NCBI RefSeq assembly: GCF_004962245.1
Contig: NZ_SUHQ01000005.1
Location: forward strand, 124,001 to 188,000
Direction: 5' to 3'
Origin: Mesorhizobium sp.
GTDB lineage: Bacteria; Pseudomonadota; Alphaproteobacteria; Rhizobiales; Rhizobiaceae
DNA: 64,000 bases
The position numbers were made by a program, and so were the translations under genes. The notes beneath the pieces were generated by a model, which did no database searches, was not told the DNA's origin, and saw only the letters and a list, made by a program, of their open reading frames with translations. The number at the start of each line of letters is the position of its first letter. Positions within the stretch are counted from its first letter, which is position 1. Below, one piece after another: positions 1 to 7,374 of this stretch.

Positions 1-79
1 TCAGCACCCGTGGTCCGCCGGGTTCCGAGATCGCAATGGCCGTCATCTTCGCCGGAATTCTATTTTGTCCATTCGCCAT
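1..79 (-). CDS. Zinc-binding quinone oxidoreductase, 5' end only
   Basis: Only the first 26 codons are inside the window and the gene runs off the left edge. The reverse strand from the ATG at 77-79 reads MANGQNRIPAKMTAIAISEP and continues GGPRVL. The segment MTAIAISEPGGPxVL is the usual start of NAD(P)H:quinone oxidoreductases of the medium-chain dehydrogenase family, which reduce quinones with NADPH. A second in-frame ATG at 44-46 (MTAIAI) could be the true start. No catalytic or nucleotide-binding motif is visible in so short a piece, so the call rests on the N-terminal pattern and the unbroken frame. It is divergent from the DUF1192 gene across a 190-bp gap. Confidence 0.6.
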   Translation of the reverse strand, partial: MANGQNRIPAKMTAIAISEPGGPRVL

Positions 80-269
80 GAATTTTCCCGTCTCGCTTCG
101 CCAGTTTCTTGCCAGCTGCCAGTTTCTTGCCGACTATTTGCATCCATGCCCCTGCCCTATGTATGCTGATTGCCAAATCAGGCAAATGGCCACGACAGTG
201 CCAGGCATCCGATTGGACGCCCAAGGACGCTGCAGCAGTTTAATTTTTGTGCATGAGCGAGGAGCGACG

Positions 270-464
270 ATGGCGATCTTCGACGACGAACCCAAAAAGA
301 AAGCGCGCCCCCATGAGATCGGGCAGGATCTGTCGCTGCTTTCCGTCGATGAACTGTCCGAGCGGATCGGCATCTTGCGCGACGAGATCGCCCGGCTGGA
401 AGCCGAGCTCAAGACCAAGAGCAGCACCAAATCGGCGGCCGAGGCGCTGTTCCGCCGCGGATAG
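270..464 (+). CDS. DUF1192 family small protein
   Basis: A 64-residue acidic/basic protein starting MAIFDDEPKKKARPHEIGQD. The N-terminal MAIFDDE-PKKK pattern followed by LSxLSVDEL.ERI..L..EI.RLE.E is the hallmark of DUF1192, a short alphaproteobacterial family of unknown function. Residues about 25-52 form one predicted amphipathic helix or coiled coil (DELSERIGILRDEIARLEAE). The ATG at 270 has GAGCGAGGAGCG just upstream, which is a good ribosome site. A longer in-frame reading upstream lacks this and has unlike composition. It stands alone between the partial oxidoreductase and the MFS gene. Confidence 0.85.
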   Translation: MAIFDDEPKKKARPHEIGQDLSLLSVDELSERIGILRDEIARLEAELKTKSSTKSAAEALFRRG

Positions 465-547
465 TTCCTGGGCCGGAGCGCCCGCCGCCGAAAAGCCCGA
501 ATGCGACTGGCTTCAGACCCTCCCTAAATTCCAGCCGGATCAGCTAA

Positions 548-1795
548 ATGTTTGCAAGCTACCGACCGATCCTCTCGCTGCTTCGCGGCACCGCTTTCCT
601 GCTGGCGGCGACCGGACTGCACGGGCTGCTGTTGCCGCTGCGCGGCCAGGTGGAAGGTTTCTCGACCGCATCGCTCGGCCTGATGGGCACGGCCTGGGCC
701 GGCGGCTTCGTCACCGGCTGCTTCTTTGCGCCGCGCATCGTGCGCCGTGCCGGCCACGTACGCGCTTTTGGCGCCTTTGCGGCGTCGGGAGCCATCGTCG
801 CACTGCTCACCGGCCTGATCATCGACGAATATTTCTGGATCCTGCTGCGCGCCTTCACCGGCTTCACCATGGCTGGTGCCTTCATGGTCATCGAAAGCTG
901 GCTTAACGAGAAGTCCACTAACGAGAACCGCGGCGCCGTCTTCGGCCTTTACATGATGGTCACTTATGCCTCGATCATGGGCGGCCAGATGATCGTAGCC
1001 GGCGGCGACGTGAAGTCGGCCTCGCTGTTCATGATCACCGGTATCCTGTTCTGCCTGTCGCTCATTCCGACCGCGGTCTCGACGGCTTCGCACCCCAAGC
1101 CGCTCCAGGACGTCTCGCTCGACGTCAAGGGGCTCTATGTCAATTCGCCGGTGTCGGCGATCGCCTGCGTTTTGATCGGCATCGCCAACGGCGCCTGGGG
1201 TACGCTCGGCGCTGTCTATGGCGCCCGCATCGGCATTTCCACGGCCGAGATCGCGCTGATGATGAGCCTGGTGGTCGTCGCCGGCGCCGCCATGCAGCTT
1301 CCGGCCGGACGTCTCTCCGACAAGACCGACCGCCGCTTTGTGCTGGCGGGCCTAGCCTTCGGCGCAGCGCTGTTTGCCGTCGCTGTCTTCCTGTTCGAGC
1401 CGCGCTCCGGCGTCTTCGTCATTGTCTGCACCGCCGCTTACGGCGCTTTTGCCTACACGCTGTATTCGATCGCCGTGGCCCATGCCAACGACCACGCCCG
1501 GGCGGAGGACTTCGTCAAAGTGTCGGGCGGCCTGCTGCTGCTCTATGGTTTCGGCACGATGATCGGGCCGTTGCTGGCCGCCGCCCTGATGGGCTGGACG
1601 CGGCCGGAAGGCCTGTTCCTTGCCACTGCCTTGGCGCATCTTTGCCTGGCGGGTTACACGCTGCTGCGCATCAACCGTCGCGCGCCGGTGCCGATCGAAG
1701 ACCGCGACGCCTTCACGACGCAACCGGCCGAGCGTTCGATCACGCCGGAAGCATTGCGGCTCGATCCGCGCAGAAAGCCTGAAACCAACGGTTGA
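548..1795 (+). CDS. MFS transporter, YcaD-like
   Basis: A 415-residue integral membrane protein with about 12 hydrophobic segments, the normal size for the major facilitator superfamily. The N-terminal half has the RGTAFLLAATGLHGLLLPLRG pattern followed by a first-loop RxxGxxR-type segment (FAPRIVRRAGHVRAFG), and the second half has the matching loop GRLSDKTDRRFVL. These features fit the YcaD-like branch of inner-membrane MFS proteins, whose substrates are mostly unknown. The C-terminal 40 residues are polar and cytoplasmic. The ArsR-type regulator gene starts 31 bp after its stop, so the two may share a transcript, and the regulator could control the exporter. Substrate cannot be read from sequence. 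Confidence 0.85.
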   Translation: MFASYRPILSLLRGTAFLLAATGLHGLLLPLRGQVEGFSTASLGLMGTAWAGGFVTGCFFAPRIVRRAGHVRAFGAFAASGAIVALLTGLIIDEYFWILLRAFTGFTMAGAFMVIESWLNEKSTNENRGAVFGLYMMVTYASIMGGQMIVAGGDVKSASLFMITGILFCLSLIPTAVSTASHPKPLQDVSLDVKGLYVNSPVSAIACVLIGIANGAWGTLGAVYGARIGISTAEIALMMSLVVVAGAAMQLPAGRLSDKTDRRFVLAGLAFGAALFAVAVFLFEPRSGVFVIVCTAAYGAFAYTLYSIAVAHANDHARAEDFVKVSGGLLLLYGFGTMIGPLLAAALMGWTRPEGLFLATALAHLCLAGYTLLRINRRAPVPIEDRDAFTTQPAERSITPEALRLDPRRKPETNG

Positions 1796-1826
1796 GATTT
1801 GGAAAACTTTGCCTCACAAATAAGGT

Positions 1827-2102
1827 ATGATGTTTTCCGACGCCTTCATGGCGATTGCCGATCCCAACCGGCGCTACCTTTTGGAAGAGCTCCGGCGCGG
1901 CCCCAAGACCGTCAACGAACTGGCCGCCGGGTTGCCGGTCTCGCGCCCGGCTGTGTCGCAGCATCTGAAGGTGCTGCTCGAAGCCGGGCTGGTCAATGCC
2001 AAGCCGGAAGGGACAAGGCGTGTCTATACGGTCAGCAATGCCGGCTTCCTGAAGCTCAGCATCTGGCTCGATCAGTTCTGGGATGCAGAGCAGCTTGGTT
2101 GA
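1827..2102 (+). CDS. ArsR/SmtB-type HTH regulator
   Basis: A 91-residue winged-helix protein beginning MMFSDAFMAIADPNRRYLLE. The opening ALADPxRRxLLExLxxGPxTVNELA and the recognition helix region SRPAVSQHLKVLLEAGLV are textbook ArsR-family features. No cysteine pair typical of metal sensing is visible, so it belongs with the non-metal ArsR proteins that are often paired with SRPBCC or methyltransferase genes. The start ATGATG at 1827 follows AATAAGGT. It lies directly downstream of the MFS gene. No partner gene follows on the same strand; only a 136-bp gap with an unclear 52-codon frame on the other strand separates it from the GST gene. Confidence 0.85.
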   Translation: MMFSDAFMAIADPNRRYLLEELRRGPKTVNELAAGLPVSRPAVSQHLKVLLEAGLVNAKPEGTRRVYTVSNAGFLKLSIWLDQFWDAEQLG

Positions 2103-2238
2103 CCGCGGGAGCTGAGAACGCGCCCGCCAAGCCTCGGCAGTGACGCACCAAGCGCGTCCAGCCGCGCCCTCTTGCCGTCCGGATCGGTGAGCACCTGGAA
2201 CAAGAAGCCCGAGTTGGGCCGGATCATGCGGCATCGGC

Positions 2239-2895
2239 CTAACCGTTATTGTAGGGGAAGAGCTTGAAATAGGGCTGCGCTTCCTCGATCACGCGGGCGA
2301 CAGACGGCCGCCGCAGCAACCGGTCATGGTAGCGCCTCAGCGCCGGATAGTTCTCGCCGAACGGCTCGACCTTGTTGGCGTAGAACAGCGCAGGCGCCGC
2401 GGCGCAGTCGGTCATGGTGAAGGCCTTGCCCATCGCCCACGTCCTCGACTGCGTGTCCTGCTCGATCATGGCGTAGGCGCTGCGCAGCTGGGCGCGCGCC
2501 TCCTCGACGCCGAACGGATCGGTCTTGCCTTCAGGCCGCAACCTGTCGCCGACGATCTTCTGCATCGGGTGCTGCAGGTAAAAGTCATAGAAGCGGTCGG
2601 CGAGGCGGATCTGGCGGGCGAGATCGACATCGACAGGGATCAGCTGGACCGGTCCGGGATAATGCGCGTTGAGATATTCGATAATGATCGTCGATTCCGG
2701 CACGGTCTGGTCCAGCGCCTCATCGCGCAGCACCGGCATCTTGCCGACCGGCCATAATTTCAGGAACGCCGCGCGCGACTGTTCATTGCCGAGATCGACG
2801 ACGACCGATGTGAATGGCGTGCCGTTCTCATAGAGCGCGATCAGCGGCTTCCAGAAGAAGGAGGCCAGCGGATGAAGATGCATCGTCAGGGACAT
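2239..2895 (-). CDS. Glutathione S-transferase family protein
   Basis: A 218-residue cytosolic GST. The N-terminal thioredoxin-like domain (about residues 1-82) contains the cis-proline VGKMPVLRDE and the glutathione gamma-glutamyl contact PESTIIIEYL. The all-helical C-terminal domain follows and includes the N-capping region around TMTDCAAAPALFY near residue 165. GSTs conjugate or reduce electrophiles with glutathione. It lies 45 bp downstream of the alpha/beta hydrolase gene in the same direction, so the pair probably forms one transcript divergent from the HxlR regulator. That suggests a detoxification or aromatic-degradation role, but the substrate is unknown. Confidence 0.87.
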   Translation of the reverse strand: MSLTMHLHPLASFFWKPLIALYENGTPFTSVVVDLGNEQSRAAFLKLWPVGKMPVLRDEALDQTVPESTIIIEYLNAHYPGPVQLIPVDVDLARQIRLADRFYDFYLQHPMQKIVGDRLRPEGKTDPFGVEEARAQLRSAYAMIEQDTQSRTWAMGKAFTMTDCAAAPALFYANKVEPFGENYPALRRYHDRLLRRPSVARVIEEAQPYFKLFPYNNG

Positions 2896-2940
2896 TGTTT
2901 GTTGTTCCTTTGGTGCCTCGGCTTGCGGACATTCAGTCCG

Positions 2941-3780
2941 CTACTTACTGGCTTGGCTATGGGTGGCGATAGCATCAACGATCGCGGGCCAATCGTCGGG
3001 ATGCAGTTCATGGCCGCCGCTTTCGATGCGGACAAGCCTCGCGCCGGCAACCGCTTCTGCGAGAGCAGCGCCATGCTCGACCGGAAAGATCGGATCCTCG
3101 GTGCCGTGGATGACGAGGAGCGGAACCTTCAATTCGTGCAGGCGGCCCTTCCAGTCCTCACCGCCCTTAAGCATGAAATGATTTGTCGCGCTCAAGAAGC
3201 CGCCGGATCGGTCGTAATCCTGTTCGACGAACGCCCTCGTCCGCCTCTCGTCGAAGGGATGCGCGGCACCGGCGATCGCGTGCGCGTCACTGACGATGAA
3301 ATCGACCACCTGGGCTCGGTCAGACCAGTCGACCTTCGCGCCTTCGGCCGAGTGTTTCATATAGGCTTCGGTCATGCCAGGCAGATGCGATGTGTCGGTT
3401 CCCACTGGAGAAGTACTGATCGCCGTAAGCGAGGTGACCCGCGACGGGTGTTTCAGCGCCACGAGCTGCGCGATCATGCCGCCCATCGACATGCCGACCA
3501 CATGCGCTTTCGCGATGCCGTGGTCGTCGAGCACGCGGATGGCGTCGTCCGCCATGTCGTCGAATGTGTAAGGCGGTTCGCCGGGCGCATATTTGGTCGA
3601 ACGGCCGGTATCGCGATTGTCATAGCGGATCACGAACAGACCCTTGCCGGCCAGTTTCCGGCAGAATGCCTCCGGCCACCAAAGCATCGAAGCCATGGCG
3701 CCCATGATCAGCAGAATCGGCGGATGCGCGGGATCGCCAAACGTCTGGGACGCGATTTCGGGTCTCGCGGGCTTCATCAT
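2941..3780 (-). CDS. Alpha/beta hydrolase
   Basis: A 279-residue alpha/beta-fold hydrolase. The oxyanion region LLIMGAMASMLWW (about 23-35) precedes the nucleophile elbow GMSMGG at 96-101, with Ser98 as nucleophile. The acid lies in HGTEDPIFP and the histidine in GGHELHPDD near the C-terminus. Members cleave esters, lactones or C-C bonds. The frame stays open far upstream, across the divergent promoter and the HxlR gene, but the real start is ATGATG at 3778-3780, preceded by GCCGAGAGGAGACTGCGACC, which has a clear Shine-Dalgarno sequence. It is divergent from an HxlR regulator and followed by a GST gene, so it is probably regulated by that HxlR protein. Confidence 0.88.
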   Translation of the reverse strand: MMKPARPEIASQTFGDPAHPPILLIMGAMASMLWWPEAFCRKLAGKGLFVIRYDNRDTGRSTKYAPGEPPYTFDDMADDAIRVLDDHGIAKAHVVGMSMGGMIAQLVALKHPSRVTSLTAISTSPVGTDTSHLPGMTEAYMKHSAEGAKVDWSDRAQVVDFIVSDAHAIAGAAHPFDERRTRAFVEQDYDRSGGFLSATNHFMLKGGEDWKGRLHELKVPLLVIHGTEDPIFPVEHGAALAEAVAGARLVRIESGGHELHPDDWPAIVDAIATHSQASK

Positions 3781-3799
3781 GGTCGCAGTCTCCTCTCGG

Positions 3800-3870
3800 C
3801 AAACCAATTGCATTTTGCAATCAGTTGCACTATGATAAAACTGATATGATAATGCAACCAGTTTTTCTCG
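3800..3870. promoter_or_regulatory. Divergent promoter with TTGCA inverted repeats
   Basis: The 99-bp gap between the hydrolase and HxlR genes holds the inverted repeat TTGCA-TTT-TGCAA at 3808-3820. A further TTGCA lies at about 3824 and AATGCAACC at 3851. The paired TTGCA/TGCAA arms are likely the HxlR operator, which would let the regulator control both directions. The seen part is the repeats; the binding is inferred from position. Confidence 0.5.
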
Positions 3871-3879
3871 GAGAATCGC

Positions 3880-4407
3880 ATGCGCATCGATCGCCGGTCT
3901 GGGTGCCCAATCAACCTGTCGCTTGAAGTGTTTGGCGACCGGTGGAGCCTGATCATTCTTCGCGACATGATTTTCGGCGGCAAACGCCATTTTCGCGACC
4001 TGCTCAACGGGTCGCTGGAAGGCATCGCCTCCAACATACTCGCCGATCGGCTGAAGCGGTTGATGGAGCTCGGCATGCTGACCAGGGCCGACGATCCCAC
4101 TCACAAGCAGAAGGCGATCTACAGCCTGACCGAAATGGCGATTGCGCTGGTGCCGATCCTGGCACATCTCGGCGCCTGGGGTCGCGTCTGGCTGCCGGTC
4201 AGCGAGGAACTCTCGATCCGCGCCGAGCTTCTGGAAAAGGGCGGCCCGCCGATGTGGGACAGGTTCATGGACGAGCTTCGCCACGAACATCTGGGCACGC
4301 CTTCCGACACGCCGCCGGATGCCACCGTCCGCGCGACCTTGCAGGCTGGATACGAGGCGGTTGTCGCTCGAAAGGCGCCGGGCGCTGGGTGCGATGCGGT
4401 CGCCTGA
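3880..4407 (+). CDS. HxlR family transcriptional regulator
   Basis: A 175-residue HxlR-type winged-helix regulator. The N-terminal RSGCPINLSLEVFGDRWSL block with its cysteine, then IILRDMIFGGKRHFRDLL and the DGLIxxNILADRLKRL-like recognition helix (GIASNILADRLKRLMELGML), are diagnostic. HxlR proteins act as dimers, sensing reactive electrophiles or oxidants, often through the N-terminal Cys, and usually control a divergent detoxification gene. Here the neighbour is the hydrolase-GST pair. The protein is longer than the usual 110-150 residues because of a C-terminal extension of about 60 residues that I do not recognise. Confidence 0.88.
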   Translation: MRIDRRSGCPINLSLEVFGDRWSLIILRDMIFGGKRHFRDLLNGSLEGIASNILADRLKRLMELGMLTRADDPTHKQKAIYSLTEMAIALVPILAHLGAWGRVWLPVSEELSIRAELLEKGGPPMWDRFMDELRHEHLGTPSDTPPDATVRATLQAGYEAVVARKAPGAGCDAVA

Positions 4408-4485
4408 CCAACTTATTTTCCCCATTGCGGGCCGGCTCTGCTATCAAGGGACTGAAAATTATAATCTACGGGATGGGAAAAACCC

Positions 4486-4719
4486 TTGGTCGAGAACTCT
4501 AAGGATACTGCCCGCGCGCGGGCCGATTTGCGTTTCAAGAAGCAGGAAGAAGCAGCCACGGTTCGTCAGAAGGCGATGGCGGAATATGTCGCGGAGAGCG
4601 ACGCCCGCCAGATAAAGACCAACAAACTGAGGGCGCTGCGCCTCGCCAAGGAAGCGGAAGACCTTGCCAATGCGCCGGCTGCTCCGGTGAAGATGCCGGC
4701 GCGCGCCAAGAAAAAATAG
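4486..4719 (+). CDS. DUF6481 family protein
   Basis: A highly charged 77-residue protein with no membrane segment. It is one long predicted helix rich in Lys, Arg, Glu and Ala (RARADLRFKKQEEAATVRQK) ending in a basic Ala-Pro-Lys tail. This matches the small DUF6481 family of alphaproteobacteria, function unknown. The start is TTG at 4486, supported by GGGATGGG upstream; no ATG fits the frame before the conserved block. The similar RxxRxxxRFxKQ start in relatives makes this choice reasonable. It lies alone between HxlR and a copy of the dispersed repeat. Confidence 0.65.
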   Translation: MVENSKDTARARADLRFKKQEEAATVRQKAMAEYVAESDARQIKTNKLRALRLAKEAEDLANAPAAPVKMPARAKKK

Positions 4720-4745
4720 GCAAGAAAAAATAGGGCCGGTTCGTT

Positions 4746-4842
4746 GCGCATCACGCTGGAAGCCGGAATCGGCGTCCGGAAGAGACCATGCTGCTTCAAA
4801 CTGTAGAGCGTCCTTTGCGCGTCCAATGAGACGCGCGGCGCT
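4746..4842. repeat. Intergenic repeat family 1, copy A
   Basis: This stretch follows the layout of the copies at 12564, 12858, 21385 and 56581. It has a GCCGGAATCGG core, an ACCATGCTGCTTCAAA segment, then AGAGCGTCCTTTGCGCGTCC and a GACGCGCGGCGCTC block. The second half can fold on itself (GCGTCC...GGACGC-type arms in the better copies). This copy is the most diverged of the five. It carries no gene. Confidence 0.65.
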
Positions 4843-5012
4843 CTGATCTTCGATAACGGTCTGGAAGCGACCGGGCGGCAGCGCCATATCGGGACAGTGC
4901 CGGCCAGCGGTGCTTCCATTTCGCCATTTCACGCGAAGCAATTTCAACCGAAACCGGGATTTTGTATCTGTCGTCCCGGATCAATGAATCACGCATTCAA
5001 CAGGAGACTGCC

Positions 5013-5444
5013 ATGACCGCGCTGACACTCGACAAAGCCATTGAAATCATCGGCGCCGCTTTCGCCAAAGGCACCGAGCTCAAGCTCAGGCCGCTTGGCG
5101 TCTCGGTCCTCGATGCCGGCGCCCATCTGGTCGCTTTCCAGCGCCAGGATGGCGCCTCGTTCCTGCGTCCGCAAATGTCGGCCGGCAAAGCCTATGGCGC
5201 GCTTGCCATCGGCATGGGCTCGCGCCGCGTGGAAGCCTTCGCCAAGGAACGGCCGCATCTGATCGCCGGCGTTTCCGACGTGTCGGGCGGACGCATCCTG
5301 CCCGTCGTTGGCGGCGTGCTGATCCGCGACAAGGCCGGCGCCATCATCGGCGCCGTGGGCATTTCCGGCGATACATCGGACAATGATGAGGCAGCCGCTA
5401 TCGCCGGCATCGAGGCGGCTGGTTTCACCGCCGATCCGGGCTGA
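5013..5444 (+). CDS. GlcG/HbpS family heme-binding-like protein (DUF336)
   Basis: A 143-residue protein of the GlcG/HbpS/DUF336 fold. The pattern LTLDKAIEIIGAAFAKGTEL, then VSVLDAGAHLVAFQRQDGA, GKAYGALAIGMGSR and the C-terminal GGVLIRDKAGAIIGAVGISG is typical. Family members bind heme or small organic ligands; the exact role in rhizobia is not known. The ATG at 5013 is preceded by CAACAGGAGACTGCC, a strong ribosome site, so the upstream in-frame extension is not used. It faces a small membrane-protein gene convergently, with a repeat element between them. Confidence 0.85.
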   Translation: MTALTLDKAIEIIGAAFAKGTELKLRPLGVSVLDAGAHLVAFQRQDGASFLRPQMSAGKAYGALAIGMGSRRVEAFAKERPHLIAGVSDVSGGRILPVVGGVLIRDKAGAIIGAVGISGDTSDNDEAAAIAGIEAAGFTADPG

Positions 5445-5454
5445 GGCCGGGCCT

Positions 5455-5559
5455 CTGGAGCATTTGCAGCCAAGTGGAATCACTTTGCGTCGCGGAAATG
5501 CGGCTAAAACAAATAGATAGAGCGGGGTGCCCAGTTCAATTTGAACGCATCCCGCTCTA
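5455..5559. repeat. Intergenic repeat family 2 with terminal hairpin
   Basis: A second repeat type. It has GAGCATTTGCAGCCAAGTGG, a GCGTCGCGGAAATGCGGC block and AACAAATAGATAGAGCGGGG, ending in a hairpin formed by AGAGCGGG at about 5520 and CCCGCTCT at 5551-5558. I recognise this layout as common between genes in Rhizobium-type genomes. It lies between two convergent genes and its last bases form the TAG stop of the membrane-protein gene, so it may also act as a two-way terminator. Confidence 0.7.
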
Positions 5560-5958
5560 GTTCATGTTGATGTCCCGACTGGCCGCTCGCATCGAAACCG
5601 AAAAGCCGGCCAGGACGTCGACCAGCGCGATGACCATCAGCGTGAAGAAGACCGAGTGCGCCGCGCCCTTCACCAGCAGGAACTCGACCAGGAACGCCAC
5701 GAAGACGAAGGTCGACAACAGGTGGTCCATGATCGAGGCGTTCGTCGTGCGGGTCGATTTCACGATTTCGACGAAGAAGAGGAGCAGCCCGATCAGCACG
5801 ATCAGATCGCCGAGCGTCATCGAGAACACCCCGCCCGACATCATGCGGATCGATAACATCTGGTTTGCCCAGGGATCGTCACCGCCGCCGAATATTCCTA
5901 GAAGCCCGAGATTATAGAGGACGAAGGGCACGATCAGCAGCGGGATGGCACCGAACAT
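5557..5958 (-). CDS. Four-helix inner-membrane protein
   Basis: A 133-residue protein with four clear hydrophobic segments at about residues 2-22, 44-66, 82-101 and 104-120. Short charged loops join them, and the tail ends in ASRDINMN. The loop after the first helix has GGGDDPWANQM. I do not recognise a catalytic motif. Similar small four-helix proteins in rhizobia are annotated as hypothetical membrane proteins. The TAG stop lies inside the end of the neighbouring repeat, so the 3' end may have been set by repeat insertion. It has no obvious operon partner; rpmF is 245 bp upstream with its own terminator. Confidence 0.7.
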   Translation of the reverse strand: MFGAIPLLIVPFVLYNLGLLGIFGGGDDPWANQMLSIRMMSGGVFSMTLGDLIVLIGLLLFFVEIVKSTRTTNASIMDHLLSTFVFVAFLVEFLLVKGAAHSVFFTLMVIALVDVLAGFSVSMRAASRDINMN

Positions 5959-6141
5959 CTGACGTCTCCGATTGGACTGCCTTTTGTAGTAGGCGCCCGG
6001 CGTTCGCCGTCAAGAATTTTCGTACGTGACCGCGAACACGGACAAAGACCGTGCGAAATAACCATGTCAGCCGGCCCCCGGCTGACATCTGATACCGGCG
6101 GCTGGGATGCCTGAAATTGATTGGTGGATCGCCTGCGCACA

Positions 6142-6173
6142 ATACAAAAGGACCGGCGCAGTGGCCGGTCCTT
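6142..6173 (-). terminator. rpmF terminator
   Basis: AAGGACCGG at 6148-6156 pairs perfectly with CCGGTCCTT at 6165-6173. Read on the minus strand the hairpin is followed by TTTTGT, a good intrinsic terminator 30 bp past the rpmF stop. Confidence 0.8.
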
Positions 6174-6202
6174 CGGGAGTCACAAACCGTCGAAAGCGTT
6201 TC

Positions 6203-6385
6203 TCAGCTTTCCTTCGGCTCCAGAACCTGGCGACCGCGATACATGCCGGTCTTCAGGTCGATATGGTGCGGGCGGCGCATCTCGCCGGAATTCTTGTCCT
6301 CGACATAGGTCGGGGCCTTCAGCGCGTCGGCCGAACGGCGCATGCCGCGCTTCGACGGGGAGGTTTTTCGTTTCGGTACGGCCAT
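6203..6385 (-). CDS. rpmF: 50S ribosomal protein L32
   Basis: A 60-residue basic protein starting [20 protein letters not shown], the universal L32 N-terminus. As in other alphaproteobacteria the zinc-binding cysteines of some L32 proteins are absent; the C-terminal half reads [15 protein letters not shown]. It is a component of the large ribosomal subunit near the peptidyl-transferase region. It lies 139 bp downstream of mtgA in the same direction and has a good hairpin terminator after it. The mtgA-rpmF order is a familiar one in rhizobia. Confidence 0.97.
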   Translation of the reverse strand: MAVPKRKTSPSKRGMRRSADALKAPTYVEDKNSGEMRRPHHIDLKTGMYRGRQVLEPKES

Positions 6386-6524
6386 GGATATGCTCCACTA
6401 CATGGTCAAAATGCCCCGGCTGCCCTCGTGAAAGGGCCGCGTCAGAGGCCGGAATCTGAGAAAGTCGGGTGCCTATACACGCCCTGCGCCGTTTTGGCCA
6501 GCGCCGTCGCGATTTTTTTTTAAG

Positions 6525-7244
6525 CTACCGCAGACAGCCGACATAGGCGCCGGACCGGCCTGCGCGCCGCTCGATCAGCGCGGCCAGACGTCGCAGCCCC
6601 GGCCCGGGCTTCGCCGGGTTGCGCGCGATCGGGTTCGGCAAGGTGACGGCAAGCAGCGCCGCCTGGCGTCGCGACAGCCGTTTTGCCGAAACCCCGAAAT
6701 GGTGCTGGGCGGCGGCCTCGATGCCATAGATGCCCGGTCCCCATTCGGCGATGTTGAGATAGATCTCCATGATGCGCCGTTTCGACATCACCGCGTCGAA
6801 ATAGACAGCCAACGGCAGCTCGACGACTTTGCGGACCGAGCCCAGCGGTCGCGACCAGAGATAAAGGTTCTTCACTGTCTGCATGGTGATGGTCGAGGCG
6901 CCGCGCGTCATCTCGCCGGCCAGTGCGTCGTCGACGACGCCCCTCAACTCGCCAAGATCGATGCCGCGGTGGAAACAGAACTGCCCATCCTCCGACATGA
7001 TGACCGAATGCGCCAACGCCGGCGCCACATCGTCGATCGAAACCCAGCGCCGGTCGTAGCCGGAAAACGTCGCCAGATCCTTCAGCATCAGTGTCGATAT
7101 CGGGTGCACGAATGGCGGCAGATACAGGAAGGTCAGCACCGCCGGGATCAGCGCCAGCACGATGGCGACGGAGATACCGCGCCGGACCCAGCGCCGGGGC
7201 CGGCGTCTGAGACCGATGCGGTTGCCGCGTTTCGGCCTCACCAT
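6525..7244 (-). CDS. mtgA: Monofunctional peptidoglycan glycosyltransferase
   Basis: A 239-residue family GT51 transglycosylase that polymerises lipid II into glycan strands on the periplasmic face. One membrane anchor (about residues 23-43) follows a basic N-terminus. The conserved motifs are present in order: [13 protein letters not shown] (catalytic Glu), [25 protein letters not shown] and [15 protein letters not shown]. The ATG at 7244 has GAAGGGCTGG upstream and gives MVRPKRGNR. An in-frame TTG at 7295 would add 17 residues but lacks a ribosome site. It is divergent from the polyprenyl synthase gene and followed by rpmF. Confidence 0.93.
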   Translation of the reverse strand: MVRPKRGNRIGLRRRPRRWVRRGISVAIVLALIPAVLTFLYLPPFVHPISTLMLKDLATFSGYDRRWVSIDDVAPALAHSVIMSEDGQFCFHRGIDLGELRGVVDDALAGEMTRGASTITMQTVKNLYLWSRPLGSVRKVVELPLAVYFDAVMSKRRIMEIYLNIAEWGPGIYGIEAAAQHHFGVSAKRLSRRQAALLAVTLPNPIARNPAKPGPGLRRLAALIERRAGRSGAYVGCLR

Positions 7245-7374
7245 ATCCAGCCCTTCGGTTTCGTGATCGACGATCGGTTCCGCCAAGCCGCCCAATCCAT
7301 GCTGCTCCCTGCCCCGGCATAATGGCGCTTGGCTTCTTGCGCAACGTCTGAGTGTCGGCTACCCGTGCCCGGGC

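Noticed and set aside
2941..4425. Extension of the alpha/beta hydrolase to almost 500 residues
   Set aside because: The extra N-terminus is antisense to HxlR and crosses the divergent promoter. A good ribosome site precedes the ATG at 3780.
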